A stretch of 64,000 nt of DNA from Haloferax mucosum ATCC BAA-1512 (GCF_000337815.1 NZ_AOLN01000006.1:295377-359376), one strand, 5' to 3'; positions 27,612 to 37,070 are shown, numbered from the stretch's first letter. Notes: generated by a model from the sequence alone, not told the origin. Made by a program: numbers and translations.

Positions 27612-28977
27612 ATCCCCCTCCGATGGTGTAGACGCGGTGGTCGGTATCAGAGAGGTCGAGCGTGTCGCGGCCGTCGATGACGACGAGTTGCCCGTCTGAC
27701 CGGGAGACGTCGTCCCACCGAATCGTATCGAAGTCGTCGTGGTGGGTGACCATGACGACGGCGTCGAACGACCGGTCGTAAATCTCCGAGTGGTCGAGGC
27801 GCGTGAGGTCGAACGCGTCCGTCTCGTCCAACATCGGATCGACACCGTACACGTCCGCGCCGAGGTCGGAGCTAATCGACGCGATATCGAGCGCGGGCGA
27901 CGCTCGAATCTCCTCGACGCCGGGGCGGTAGGTCAGTCCCAAGAGGAGCACGGACGCGTCTTCGAACGCCAGCCCCTCGGCGTCGAACTCTTCGCGGAGT
28001 TTGTTCACGGTGAACTGCGGCATAGAGTCGTTGACCGCGCGCGCGGTCTCCAAAAGCGGCGTCTCCGTCTCGAACGGTTTGATGACGAAGTACGGGTAAA
28101 ACGGGATGCAGTGACCGCCGACGCCCGGGCCGGGGTCGTGGATGTTACAGAACGGTTGGGTGTTCGCAACCTCGATAGCCTCGTTCACGTCGATTCCGAG
28201 CTCGTCGGTCAGCGTTGCGAGTTCGTTTGCGAGTCCGATGTTCACGTCTCGGTACAGCCCTTCGAAGACTTTCACGGCCTCGGCGGTCGTCGCGTCTGAA
28301 ACCGGAAGGACGCCCTCGGTGTTGATCTCCTCGTAGATGAGCGTCGCGGCGCGCGTGCTCTCGTCGTCGATGCCGCCGACAACCTTCGGATACGCACCGC
28401 GGATGTCTTCGAGCGCGCGCCCGCTCGACGTTCGTTCCGGGCAGAACGCGAGTCCGAACTCGCCGCGTTCGAGGTCGGAGTTGGCTTCGAGCGCCGCCCC
28501 GACGCGTTGTTCTGTCGTCTGCGGCGGGACCGTACACTCGATGACCACGAGGTCCCCCGCCGACAGGCCGGTTGCGATGTCTTCGACCACCGCATCTAAG
28601 ATTGCGAGGTCGGGTTCGTGTTCGTCGGTGATGGGCGTCGGAACGATGACCACGTGCACGCTCGCCTGCGAGGCGGCGTCTCGCGGGTCGGTCGTCGCGG
28701 CGAGCGCGTCGTCGGCCACGAGGTCGGACACGAGCGCTTCCAGCCCCGGCTCGCGCTTGACGTGACAGCCGCCGTTGGAAATCGTCTCGACGACCGCGGG
28801 GTCGATATCGGCCCCGATGACGTTCCCGGTCGTCTCCGCGTAGACGGACGCGAGCGGCAGGCCCATCTTTCCCAGTCCGTAGACGGCAACGGGTATCTCG
28901 CCGTTCGTGAGGGCGTCGCGCTGTGCGGCTTCGTCGTGGTCCGAGTCGTAGAGTCGGTCGATAAGTTTCGTGCTCAT
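27604..28977 (-). CDS. wbpA: UDP-sugar 6-dehydrogenase (WbpA/WecC type)
   Basis: The 457-residue NAD-dependent enzyme shows AVYGLGKMGLPLASVYA (Rossmann glycine motif), VIVPTPITDEHEPDL, ECTVPPQTTE, AFCPERTSSGRA, and the catalytic segment PGPGVGGHCIPFYPYF with the active-site cysteine, followed by LGLTYRPGVEEIRASPA. It oxidises C6 of a UDP-HexNAc to the uronic acid in two steps. Similarity in layout to UDP-GlcNAc/UDP-ManNAc dehydrogenases and the presence of WbpB-, WbpE- and WbpD-like genes immediately upstream favour UDP-GlcNAc as substrate. Start ATG 28977 overlaps the previous gene (ATGA). Confidence 0.9.
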   Translation of the reverse strand: MSTKLIDRLYDSDHDEAAQRDALTNGEIPVAVYGLGKMGLPLASVYAETTGNVIGADIDPAVVETISNGGCHVKREPGLEALVSDLVADDALAATTDPRDAASQASVHVVIVPTPITDEHEPDLAILDAVVEDIATGLSAGDLVVIECTVPPQTTEQRVGAALEANSDLERGEFGLAFCPERTSSGRALEDIRGAYPKVVGGIDDESTRAATLIYEEINTEGVLPVSDATTAEAVKVFEGLYRDVNIGLANELATLTDELGIDVNEAIEVANTQPFCNIHDPGPGVGGHCIPFYPYFVIKPFETETPLLETARAVNDSMPQFTVNKLREEFDAEGLAFEDASVLLLGLTYRPGVEEIRASPALDIASISSDLGADVYGVDPMLDETDAFDLTRLDHSEIYDRSFDAVVMVTHHDDFDTIRWDDVSRSDGQLVVIDGRDTLDLSDTDHRVYTIGGGYV

Positions 28978-29954
28978 TGTACTGCGTCGAGTGTCGGTTG
29001 CTGTTCGGTCGCGGTGTCGTCTATCGTTCGTGCGAGTTCCAGCGCCGCAAGCCCGTCTTCGACGGTGACGACGGGCGTCGAGTCGGTTGCGACGGCATCG
29101 ACGAACGATTCGAGTTCGTTCTTCAGCGGCTCGCCGCGGTTGACGGTCGGACGCTCGACGATGCTTTCGTGACGGTATTTGATGTCGCCGTTGTTTTCGA
29201 TGTACTCGGGAACCGACTGGCGGTGAATCTCTATCGACTGGTCCATGTAGTCCACCTCGACGACGCACTCTTCGGCGGTGACGACGAGTCGCCGCACCTT
29301 TCGCTGTGTCAGCCGACTGGCCGTCAGGTTCGCAACCGTTCCGGATTCGAATTCGATTGTCGCGGTCGCGTGGCGGTTGTCCCGCACGCCGGCGCTGTGA
29401 ACATCGACCGGGTCGCTATCGACGAGCGAGAGGACGATGTCGATGTCGTGAATCATCAGGTCTAAGACGGCGCTGTCGTCTATCGTCCGCTCCGGCGGCG
29501 GGCCGAGGCGCTCGGCCGTGACGCTCAGGACGTTCAGGCCGGGGATGATGTCCGTGAGCGCCCGAATCGCCGGGTTGAATCGCTCGATGTGACCGACCTG
29601 AACCGGCGTCCCCGCCGCCTCGCGCGCCGAGAGCAACTCGTCACCCTCCGAGCGGTCTTCGACGACCGGTTTTTCGATGAGCGGTGCGACGCCCGCCGAC
29701 AGACACGCTTTGGCGGTCGGGAGGTGGTACTGCGTCGGAACGACGACGGAGACCGCGTCGGCGCGGTCGAGCAGGTCGTCCATGTCGAGCGCGTCGGTCT
29801 CGTGTTTGCTAGCGACCGTCTGGGCCTGTTCCGTATCGACGTCTGAGACGCCGACGAGGTTCGCGTTCGAAAGTTCGCTGTACACGCGTGCGTGGTGGCG
29901 ACCCATCGAGCCGACACCGATGACGCCAACGTCGAGTGGAGATTGCTTACTCAT
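28974..29954 (-). CDS. wbpB: Gfo/Idh/MocA oxidoreductase (WbpB-like)
   Basis: The 326-residue protein has the N-terminal Rossmann motif VGVIGVGSMGRHHARVYSEL, the VPTQYHLPTAKACLSAG segment and the catalytic EKP motif (APLIEKPVVED), then a C-terminal alpha/beta substrate domain with GHIERFNPA. In the UDP-GlcNAc(3NAc)A pathway WbpB oxidises the C3 hydroxyl of UDP-GlcNAcA to a ketone. The assignment to that step rests on its place between WbpE- and WbpA-like genes, which it overlaps at both ends. Confidence 0.82.
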   Translation of the reverse strand: MSKQSPLDVGVIGVGSMGRHHARVYSELSNANLVGVSDVDTEQAQTVASKHETDALDMDDLLDRADAVSVVVPTQYHLPTAKACLSAGVAPLIEKPVVEDRSEGDELLSAREAAGTPVQVGHIERFNPAIRALTDIIPGLNVLSVTAERLGPPPERTIDDSAVLDLMIHDIDIVLSLVDSDPVDVHSAGVRDNRHATATIEFESGTVANLTASRLTQRKVRRLVVTAEECVVEVDYMDQSIEIHRQSVPEYIENNGDIKYRHESIVERPTVNRGEPLKNELESFVDAVATDSTPVVTVEDGLAALELARTIDDTATEQQPTLDAVQ

Positions 29955-31023
29955 AGCTGTGGACTGCGTCGATGATTTGGTCGAGGTCCGAGTCGTCGAG
30001 TTCGGGGTGGACCGGAAGCGAAAGCACTTCGCTTGCGACCCGTTCGCCGACCGGGGCCGTGTGGTCGATATGTTCGTACACGGGTTGTTCGTGCATGCAC
30101 GTCGGGTAGTAGACGCCGGAACCGACGTCGTGCGCTTCGAGATGTGATTTGAGCGCGTCGCGGTCGTCGGCGCGGACGGTGTACTGGTGGTAGACGTGCG
30201 TACTACCGTCCGGTTCGACCGGAAGCGTCAGCGAGGTTGACGACAGCCCCTCAGTCAGTCGCTCGGCGTTCGACCGGCGCGCTTCGATGTACGACGGGAG
30301 GCGGTCCAGTTGAACTCGCCCGATTGCGGCACCGATGCTGGTCAGCCGGAAGTTGTGACCGACCTCGGAGTGGCCGTACTTCGCCGTCCGGCCGTGGTTC
30401 ACGAACCGAGCGGTTCGGTCGGCGATGTCGGCGTCGTCGGTCGTGACCATCCCGCCCTCGCCGGTGGTCATGTTCTTCGTCGGATAAAACGAGAAGCAGG
30501 CGACGTCGCCGATAGAGCCGACGCGGTCGCCGTCGTAGACCGCGCCGTGGGCTTGGGCGGCGTCTTCGACGAGCGGAATGTCGTATTCGTCCGCCAGTTC
30601 GGACAGTCGTTCGAGGTCACAGGGAAGTCCGTAGAGGTGGACCGCGAGAATCGCGTCGATTTCGTCGCCCGAGTCTCGGAGCACCGCTTCGGCGGCGTCC
30701 GGGTCGAGGTTATAGGTCGCCGGGTCGATATCGGCGAAGACCGGCGTCGCGCCCGCCAGACGAATCGCGTTCGCCGTGGCGATAAACGAAAACGGCGTCG
30801 TGAGAACGCGGTCACCGGAGCCGATGCCGACACCTTTGAGCGCGGCGTGGAGCGCGGTCGTTCCGTTCGACGTCGCAACGGCCTCGTCGGTGCCGCAGTA
30901 GTCGGCGAACTCGTCTTCGAACGCCCGAACTTCGGGCCCGTCGGCGAGCATCCCGCTTTCCATCACGTCGAGTACGCGGTCTTTTTCGGCCTGTTCCATC
31001 TGTGGATTTGCAATCGGAATCAT
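29947..31023 (-). CDS. wbpE: DegT/DnrJ/EryC1 PLP aminotransferase (WbpE-like)
   Basis: The 358-residue sugar aminotransferase contains SNGTTALHAALKGVGIGSGDRVLTTPFSFIATANAI in outline, EDAAQAHGA with the PLP-binding aspartate, and FSFYPTKNMTTGEGGM with the Schiff-base lysine. C-terminal YHQYTVRADDRDAL and GVYYPTCMHEQP match the family. In the proposed pathway it aminates the 3-keto sugar using glutamate. It overlaps the WbpD-like gene by four bases (ATGA) and the WbpB-like gene by eight. Confidence 0.9.
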   Translation of the reverse strand: MIPIANPQMEQAEKDRVLDVMESGMLADGPEVRAFEDEFADYCGTDEAVATSNGTTALHAALKGVGIGSGDRVLTTPFSFIATANAIRLAGATPVFADIDPATYNLDPDAAEAVLRDSGDEIDAILAVHLYGLPCDLERLSELADEYDIPLVEDAAQAHGAVYDGDRVGSIGDVACFSFYPTKNMTTGEGGMVTTDDADIADRTARFVNHGRTAKYGHSEVGHNFRLTSIGAAIGRVQLDRLPSYIEARRSNAERLTEGLSSTSLTLPVEPDGSTHVYHQYTVRADDRDALKSHLEAHDVGSGVYYPTCMHEQPVYEHIDHTAPVGERVASEVLSLPVHPELDDSDLDQIIDAVHSYE

Positions 31024-31607
31024 CGAATCAGATTTGGTCCGTCTAATTTCGCTGGCAGTTCCTCGTGTCTCGCGGGGACGCCGACCGCGAGCGTGTGCGG
31101 CGGCACGTCGTCGGTGACGACCGCACCCGCCGCGACGAACGACCCTTCCCCGACGGTCACGCCCGGGAGGATAGTCGCGTTCGCGCCAATCGAGACGTCG
31201 TCTTCGATTGTCGGCCCGGCCATATCGACCTCGGCCCGTACCGGAACGGGGTCGTTGGTGAGAACGGCACGCGGGCCGATGAACACGTCGTCGCCAATCG
31301 TGGTGTGCGTCGGAATGTAGACGCCCGTCTGGAGGCTCACACCCGACCCGATTTCGACTCGACCGTCGATGACGGTGTTCGTGCCGACGAGTACGTCGTC
31401 GCCGATATCCGTCAGTTCGCGGACGAGCGCGTTGTGGCCGGTGTTGAACCGGTCGCCAATCGCAACGTCGTCGTAGACGATTGTGCCGGCTCGAATCGTG
31501 CTCTCGGTGCCGATAATCGGCGGCTGTGTGTCCGAGTCGTAGGCGTGGCCAACCGTGGCATTCACTGCGATGTCGCAACCGTCGCCGACAATTGGTGAGT
31601 CGGTCAT
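31020..31607 (-). CDS. wbpD: Left-handed beta-helix N-acetyltransferase (WbpD-like)
   Basis: The 195-residue protein is built almost wholly of hexapeptide repeats (for example IGDDVLVGTNTVIDGRVEIGSGVSLQ and IEDDVSIGANATILPGVTVGEGSFVAAGAVVTDDVPP), ending in AVGVPARHE, as in WbpD/PglD-type acetyl-CoA-dependent sugar N-acetyltransferases. It would acetylate the new 3-amino group. It is the first gene of the seven-gene operon. A Shine-Dalgarno-like GGAGGG lies about eight bases before its ATG (31618-31623 on the plus strand), which is notable among mostly leaderless genes here. Confidence 0.85.
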   Translation of the reverse strand: MTDSPIVGDGCDIAVNATVGHAYDSDTQPPIIGTESTIRAGTIVYDDVAIGDRFNTGHNALVRELTDIGDDVLVGTNTVIDGRVEIGSGVSLQTGVYIPTHTTIGDDVFIGPRAVLTNDPVPVRAEVDMAGPTIEDDVSIGANATILPGVTVGEGSFVAAGAVVTDDVPPHTLAVGVPARHEELPAKLDGPNLIR

Positions 31608-31867
31608 GCGGTTACGCCCTCCTAAATTTCTTTACTTGGGGGTAATTCACGTTGTCTCGTAACTCTACATCATCTGTAAAGAATATGTCGGCTATATCGA
31701 GAGATTTGCCGTGAAATCTAAACTGCCCCGTAAAGCCCTATAGTGGGCAAAAATCAGGTAATTGTCCCTCACATCGTCTATATTCTACAAGATAAAATCA
31801 TATAGAATAAACAATGCGTGCCGCGCGAGTGCCGGGCTTAATATAAGTCGAGGCTGAACGAGCAGTC
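31608..31867. promoter_or_regulatory. Divergent promoter region between wbpD and the GlmU-like gene
   Basis: These 260 AT-rich bases drive divergent units. For the plus-strand gene a TATA-like CTTAATATAAG (31836-31846) ends about 21 bases before its ATG at 31868. For the minus-strand operon the wbpD ATG is preceded by a Shine-Dalgarno, so its promoter is probably further away, within AT-rich words near 31660-31800. Shared control of precursor supply and glycan synthesis is plausible. Confidence 0.45.
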
Positions 31868-33031
31868 ATGAAGGCAGTGATTCTGGCCGCCGGAGAGGGA
31901 GTCCGGCTTGCCCCACTTACGGCGACGCGACCCAAGGGAATGCTCCCTATCGGCGGAAAACCGCTTTTGGAACACATCATCGAATCGGTTACGGCGACGG
32001 GAATCGACGACATCGTTCTCGTCGTCGGCCACAAACGAGAACGGATTCAGAGTCACTTCCAGAACGGCGAAGACTGGGACGCCGAGATTCAGTACGTCGT
32101 CCAGGAGAACCCACGGGGAACCGGCGACGCACTCCTCGAAGCGGAACACGTGGTCAGCGGCGACTGCATCGTCATCAACGGCGACCGAATCGTCGAACCG
32201 GAACTCATCGAACGACTCATCGAGCGTCACCGAGCGACCAACCAAGCCTGCCTCGCAATCACCGAGGTCGAAGACCCGACCCAGTACGGAACCGTCACGG
32301 TCGAAGTCGACCGCGTAACCGACATCAAAGAGAAACCGGCCGAACACGAAATCCGGTCGAATCTCGTCAACATCGGTGTCTACGCCTTCGGTCCGGATAT
32401 CTTCGCGGCCATCCGCCGAACCGACCACTACGGCGAACTCAGGCTGACCGACACGCTCAGAGAGTTCATCGACGACCACCCGATTCACGCCGTCCGCTAC
32501 GACGGGATGTGGCTCGAACTCTCTCGCCCGTGGGACCTCCTGTCGGTCAACAACGGTATCCTCGCCCGAAGCGACTCGGTGGTCGCCGACTCCGCGGTCG
32601 TAAGCGAGGACGCGACGCTCGGCGACCCGGTCGTCGTCGGCGAGCACTCTCGTATCCAACCCGGCGCGCGGGTCTTCCGCGACGTGGTTATCGGCGACAA
32701 CGTCACCGTCGGCGCGAACGCAGTCGTCACGAACGCCGTCGTCCTCGAAGATACGGTCATCAAACCCGGCGCGGTCGTCACCGACTGCGTCATCGGCGCT
32801 GGTTCTGAAATCGGGTCGCTCACCGCTATCGAGGGCGGCCACAGCGACGTCCTCCTTGACGATGAACTCTACACTGACGTCAGGTTCGGCGGTCTCGTCG
32901 GCGACAATGTCGAGATGAGCGCCAACGTCACGGTCGAACCGGGAACGATAGTCGGAAACGACGTTCGCGTCGAAAGCGGGTCAACGCTCGCCGGGCACGT
33001 CCCGAGCGGAACCCACGTCTTCCGCGGCTGA
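31868..33031 (+). CDS. Bifunctional GlmU-like sugar-1-phosphate nucleotidylyltransferase/acetyltransferase
   Basis: The 387-residue protein begins with the nucleotidyltransferase signature KAVILAAGEGVRLAPLTATRPKGMLPIGGKPLLEH, has the INGDRIV metal-binding aspartate, and WLELSRPWDLL at the end of the catalytic domain. From about residue 230 it is a left-handed beta-helix with hexapeptide repeats (VVGEHSRIQPGARVFRDVVIGDNVTVGANAVV in outline). Archaeal proteins of this design make UDP-GlcNAc or dTDP/UDP-glucose. It is one of two such genes here (the other starts at 48761). It precedes glmS, 190 bases away, which supports the hexosamine route. Confidence 0.85.
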   Translation: MKAVILAAGEGVRLAPLTATRPKGMLPIGGKPLLEHIIESVTATGIDDIVLVVGHKRERIQSHFQNGEDWDAEIQYVVQENPRGTGDALLEAEHVVSGDCIVINGDRIVEPELIERLIERHRATNQACLAITEVEDPTQYGTVTVEVDRVTDIKEKPAEHEIRSNLVNIGVYAFGPDIFAAIRRTDHYGELRLTDTLREFIDDHPIHAVRYDGMWLELSRPWDLLSVNNGILARSDSVVADSAVVSEDATLGDPVVVGEHSRIQPGARVFRDVVIGDNVTVGANAVVTNAVVLEDTVIKPGAVVTDCVIGAGSEIGSLTAIEGGHSDVLLDDELYTDVRFGGLVGDNVEMSANVTVEPGTIVGNDVRVESGSTLAGHVPSGTHVFRG

Positions 33032-33221
33032 CCGAAATTCAGCGCGCGACCCATAGATATAACGAACATAATGCTGTTTTACTACAGTAATTATACAACT
33101 AGAATACATATTAACCGGAAGAAGAGTCACGCCAGTAACACTAAATAGATTCATCCGAAAGCACTGATATCAGCGACACCGTTGGTGCTCGCCAGCGGCT
33201 AGCAACAGGAGTTACGAAACA

Positions 33222-35021
33222 ATGTGTGGGATTACCGGTTACATCGGTGTGGGAGAAAGCGCCTCGATCCTCGCGTCGGGATTGAAGAATCTGGAGTATC
33301 GCGGGTACGATTCGGCCGGGGTCGCCCTCGTCGGCGACCAGGTCAACGTACACAAACAAGAAGGGACTATCGACGGGCTGACCATCCCGAACGAGACAGA
33401 TGCGACTCACGGTATCGGTCACACGCGTTGGTCCACGCACGGCGAACCGACCGACGAAAACGCCCATCCGCATACCGACTGTAGCGGCGATATCGCGGTC
33501 GTTCACAACGGCATCATCTCGAACTACAACGAACTGAAGCGACAACTCGGCGGACACATCTTCGAGAGCGAGACCGATACCGAGGTCATTCCGCACCTCC
33601 TCGAAGAAGAAATCGCCGCGGGTGCCGACCTCCGTGCGGCCGTCACGCGCGTCCTCGACCGACTCGAAGGGAGCTTTGCGCTCGCCGCGACGCACGTAGA
33701 CTACGAGGGCATCGTCGCCGCCCGACAGGACAGTCCGCTCGTCATCGGCCACGGCGACGACGGAATGTACCTCGGAAGCGACGTGACGGCGTTCGTCGAG
33801 TACACGCGGAAGGTGTCGTATCTCGAAGACGGCGACGTTACGCACCTCCACGCGGACGACATCACCGTCTTCAACGACGGCGAGCGCGTCGAACGCGAGG
33901 TCCAGACGGTCGATTGGGACGCCGCCGCCGCGGGCAAGGCGGGCCACGACCACTACATGCACAAGGAGATTCACGAACAGCCCAATGCGCTCCGGCAGGC
34001 CATCTCCGGTCGCATCGACGAACTCGCCGGAAACGCCTCACTCGACATCGCGCTCGACGACCGGTTCCTCCAAGCCATCGACGAGATTCACATCGTCGCC
34101 TGCGGCACCTCGTATCACGCCGGTCTCTACGCGAAAGAACTGCTCGAAGAACTCGTCGATGTCTCGACGCGGGTTGACCTCGCAAGCGAGTACGAGGTCC
34201 GAAACGGCCACGACACGCGCCGGACGCTCGTCGTCGCAGTCACCCAAAGCGGCGAGACAGCAGACACCCTGTCCGCCATCCGCCGCGCGAAAGCCTCGGG
34301 GATGACGACGCTCGCCGTGACAAACACGGTCGGGAGTACGATTACGCGGGAAGTAGACGACACGCTATTTATCAAAGCTGGCCCGGAGATCGGCGTCGCC
34401 GCGACGAAGACGTTCGTCTCGCAGGTGACGGCACTCGCGCTGTTCGCAACGTACCTCGGACGGCTCCGCGAGACGGTTTCTGCGTGCGAGGGCGTCAGCA
34501 TCCTCGAAAACGTCCGGCAACTTCCGAACGCCGTCCAGTCGATTCTGGACGCCGAAGGCCGGATTCGCCGACTCGCCAAGACGTACACGGACAGTGACGC
34601 GTTCTTCTTCATCGGCCGCGGTCCCGCCTATCCGGTCGCACTGGAAAGCGCCCTGAAGCTCAAGGAAATCTCCTACGAACACGCCGAGGGCTTCGCCGCG
34701 GGCGAGTTGAAACACGGCCCGCTCGCGCTCGTCACCGAAAACACGCCCGTACTGGCGTTTCTCAACCAGAGCGCCTCGCCCGAAGAGACGCTCAACAACG
34801 TGAAGGAAGTCGAATCGCGGGGCGCGCCCGTCATCTGTCTGTCCACCTCGGGCGGCACCGAGTCCTTCTGCGACCACACCATCGAGATTCCGGATATCGG
34901 CCGACTCGAACCGCTCGTGGCGAACGTCGCGCTCCAACTGTTCGCCTACCACGTCGCAGACCAGATGAACCGCCCAATCGACAAACCGCGGAACCTCGCA
35001 AAGTCCGTCACCGTCGAATGA
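33222..35021 (+). CDS. glmS: Glutamine-fructose-6-phosphate aminotransferase
   Basis: The 599-residue enzyme opens with MCGITGYIG, whose Cys 2 is the nucleophile of the class II glutaminase domain; NGIISNYNELKRQL and GHTRWSTHGEPTDENAHPH are further glutaminase motifs. Two SIS domains follow (VACGTSYHAGLYAKELLE, TQSGETADTL, then FIGRGPAYPVALESALKLKEISYEHAEGF), and it ends in PRNLAKSVTVE, the conserved C-terminal tail. It makes glucosamine-6-phosphate, the committed step to UDP-GlcNAc. The size is standard. Confidence 0.97.
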   Translation: MCGITGYIGVGESASILASGLKNLEYRGYDSAGVALVGDQVNVHKQEGTIDGLTIPNETDATHGIGHTRWSTHGEPTDENAHPHTDCSGDIAVVHNGIISNYNELKRQLGGHIFESETDTEVIPHLLEEEIAAGADLRAAVTRVLDRLEGSFALAATHVDYEGIVAARQDSPLVIGHGDDGMYLGSDVTAFVEYTRKVSYLEDGDVTHLHADDITVFNDGERVEREVQTVDWDAAAAGKAGHDHYMHKEIHEQPNALRQAISGRIDELAGNASLDIALDDRFLQAIDEIHIVACGTSYHAGLYAKELLEELVDVSTRVDLASEYEVRNGHDTRRTLVVAVTQSGETADTLSAIRRAKASGMTTLAVTNTVGSTITREVDDTLFIKAGPEIGVAATKTFVSQVTALALFATYLGRLRETVSACEGVSILENVRQLPNAVQSILDAEGRIRRLAKTYTDSDAFFFIGRGPAYPVALESALKLKEISYEHAEGFAAGELKHGPLALVTENTPVLAFLNQSASPEETLNNVKEVESRGAPVICLSTSGGTESFCDHTIEIPDIGRLEPLVANVALQLFAYHVADQMNRPIDKPRNLAKSVTVE

Positions 35022-35133
35022 CGAGCGTCGCGGCCGTTCGATAGATTCGAGAACCGGAAGGCGAATATCGACTCTTTGGGTCCGACCGAGCGGTCGATTG
35101 GTTTCTTATCTTCGTCACCACTACTGCGGCGTA

Positions 35134-35664
35134 ATGCAACTCACACCGAGTCGGCGTCTCGTCTGCCTCGTCGTCTTACTGGGCTGTCTCGTCTTCCTCA
35201 TGGGGTGGTTCGGGTCGCTCGCGCCGGCCCCCGAGATGGGAGCGTATCCCGACGAAGCGGCCCTCGGTTCGAACTACGGGGCGTGGGTCGGCGAAAAAAC
35301 GAGTCTCACCGGCGAAGTCGTCGAGACTGACCCGCTTACGGTCGCCACCGGTGACGGCTCCGGTGGACACCTTCGGCTTCGCGTGACTGAGACCGACCGT
35401 CGGCCGTCACCCGGCGACCGGCTCGCCGTCTTCGGCGTCGTCGAGTCGGACCGAACGATTCGCGCGGAGACGGCCTACGTCGTCCCGAGTTCGAGATACG
35501 GCTACATGTACGGCGTCTCCTTCGTCGCCGGGCTTTGGGTGCTCGGACGCCTCGTCCGAACGTGGCGCTTCGACAGGGGAATGTGGTCGTTGAAGCCGCG
35601 GTCTGAGTCGTTCGCGGCGCGACGGTGGATTCGAAATCGGACGACGGAGGACCGCAATGCCTGA
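35134..35664 (+). CDS. Membrane-anchored protein with possible OB-like domain
   Basis: The 176-residue protein has an N-terminal transmembrane helix (RLVCLVVLLGCLVFLMGWFG), an extracellular-looking beta-rich stretch of about 80 residues (GEKTSLTGEVVETDPLTVAT, GDRLAVFGVVESDRTI), then a second helix and a basic cytoplasmic tail. The middle pattern resembles OB-fold segments. The ATG at 35134 fits a TATA-like TTTCTTA about 30 bases upstream. It overlaps the next gene by eight bases, so the two are probably co-expressed. Function unknown. Confidence 0.7.
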   Translation: MQLTPSRRLVCLVVLLGCLVFLMGWFGSLAPAPEMGAYPDEAALGSNYGAWVGEKTSLTGEVVETDPLTVATGDGSGGHLRLRVTETDRRPSPGDRLAVFGVVESDRTIRAETAYVVPSSRYGYMYGVSFVAGLWVLGRLVRTWRFDRGMWSLKPRSESFAARRWIRNRTTEDRNA

Positions 35665-36157
35665 CCTGCTTGCACACGCGCTGTTAGCCTACAGCCTTGC
35701 GACGATAGCCTCGTGGCGCTTCGACTGGATTTCGCGCCCGTACGTCACCGTGGCGATGGCCGGCGCGTTCGTCCCCGATATGGCGAAGGCCGCGCTCGTC
35801 GTCCCCAACTACCGCGTCGAACAGTTCGTCGGCATCCCATTCAGTTGGTTCGGCCTGCACACACTTGGCGGCGTGCTCTGTTCCGTTCTCGTCGGCGTGC
35901 TCCTCGTCGGCCGACGAGAGCGGGTGCGCGTCTTTCTGCTTCTCTCGGTTGGGGCGGGGTCGCACCTGCTTGCCGACGCGTTCCTCCTGAAACCGAGTGG
36001 ACGGTCGTACCCGGTCGTTTGGCCAGTCTCTCGGGTCTTCCCGCCGACGCCCGGACTGTACCTGAGCACCGATACGGCACCCGCAATCGTGCTGGCTGTC
36101 GTCGCACTCGTCGTGTACGGGCTTACTCGGTCGGGGCTGGTTGGCGAGGGGTCGTAA
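35657..36157 (+). CDS. DUF457/YdjM-like membrane-bound metal-dependent hydrolase family protein
   Basis: The 166-residue protein has about four hydrophobic helices and the family-type histidine and aspartate pattern: PDLLAHALLAYSLA at the start, GAFVPDMAKAALV, FGLHTLGGVL, and GAGSHLLADAFLLKPSG. These His/Asp residues are thought to bind metal in the YdjM (DUF457) family, whose substrate is unknown. It overlaps the preceding membrane protein gene, and the two likely form an operon. Confidence 0.78.
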   Translation: MPDLLAHALLAYSLATIASWRFDWISRPYVTVAMAGAFVPDMAKAALVVPNYRVEQFVGIPFSWFGLHTLGGVLCSVLVGVLLVGRRERVRVFLLLSVGAGSHLLADAFLLKPSGRSYPVVWPVSRVFPPTPGLYLSTDTAPAIVLAVVALVVYGLTRSGLVGEGS

Positions 36158-36295
36158 CGTCCCGGAGCGTCTGCCGCACCGGACACCCGCGACTGAAAAC
36201 TACCGACGGGCAGACGCAATCTTACCGACGGACAAACACAAGTGCGGACGCAAAACCAAACGATAATCGGGCCGCCGTTGGAGCGTCGAATCACG

Positions 36296-36625
36296 ATGAG
36301 TCTACTCGGAATTACGCTCGTGGCGGGAGTCGTCTCGGGCATCGTGCTCGCGGGAATCGTCTACGCCCACGCGACCCACGGGAATAAATCGCCAAAGGCG
36401 CGCCGTCTCTCGCCGCTTCTGGTCGCCGGAGCCGACTTGTTGGGGTTCTTTGGAGCCTACGTGTTCGAAGACGAGGTTCGCTATCTGTATTTCAGAGTCA
36501 TCAAGCCGAGAGCAATCGCTGTCACGCCGTACGAAGCGCTGTCGGTGACGCTCGGGAGCGGGCTGTTGGTCGGTATCGGCGCGCTGGTTTCGTACCTCGC
36601 TCTCAGTCGAAACGGAACGGTCTGA
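36296..36625 (+). CDS. Small membrane protein of unknown function
   Basis: The 109-residue protein has three hydrophobic stretches: an N-terminal helix (GITLVAGVVSGIVLAGIVYA), a middle one around LLVAGADLLGFFGAYVF and a C-terminal one (LSVTLGSGLLVGIGALVSYLAL). A GTG at 36242 would add 18 residues; the ATG at 36296, with GGAG upstream, is preferred. No family is recognised. Confidence 0.55.
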   Translation: MSLLGITLVAGVVSGIVLAGIVYAHATHGNKSPKARRLSPLLVAGADLLGFFGAYVFEDEVRYLYFRVIKPRAIAVTPYEALSVTLGSGLLVGIGALVSYLALSRNGTV

Positions 36626-36800
36626 GACCTCGTGGCTTCGGTTGGCCCGCGACCGAGAGAGTGCGCCAACGCGGGTACGAACCGAATGCGAAAGGACAAG
36701 CACGTCAGCACCGGCACGCAGAAACTGTGTGAACGACCATTACCAACCATTCACACGGCCAAAATCAAAATATGCCGGGGGAGAGATGCACCGACTGCGA

Positions 36801-37070
36801 ATGGATACACGAAAGCAGATCAATCAGAAGCCGACGAGCGAACAGCGCGCGAAACTCGCCGCAGAGGACTCCCGCGACGATTCGGATATCGTCGCCACGA
36901 CGCCGAGCGGCGCGTACACCGGCGGATACGCCTATCACGAACTCGACGACGACGGCGAACTCGTCTGCGGCGGCCACAGTGAAGGCCACTTCGTGGAGAT
37001 GACCCGCGGTGAGGCGAAACGAAGCGGAAAGACGCCGTGCGGGAAGTGCGAGTGGATTCTCGACCGATAA
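36801..37070 (+). CDS. Small acidic protein with Cys/His residues
   Basis: The 89-residue acidic protein has haloarchaeal composition, with a glycine/histidine-rich stretch (LVCGGHSEGHFVEM) and a closing KTPCGKCEWILDR. The Cys-x2-His-like pair and the CGKC pair could bind a metal ion, giving a small zinc-ribbon-like fold. Alternative ATG at 36786 would add five residues. No family was recognised. Confidence 0.55.
   Translation: MDTRKQINQKPTSEQRAKLAAEDSRDDSDIVATTPSGAYTGGYAYHELDDDGELVCGGHSEGHFVEMTRGEAKRSGKTPCGKCEWILDR

Noticed and set aside
27612..27845. N-terminal extension of the GT2 gene
   Set aside because: It is Thr/Ser/Arg-rich out-of-frame translation of the WbpA-like gene; the ATG at 27611 begins the conserved GT-A domain.
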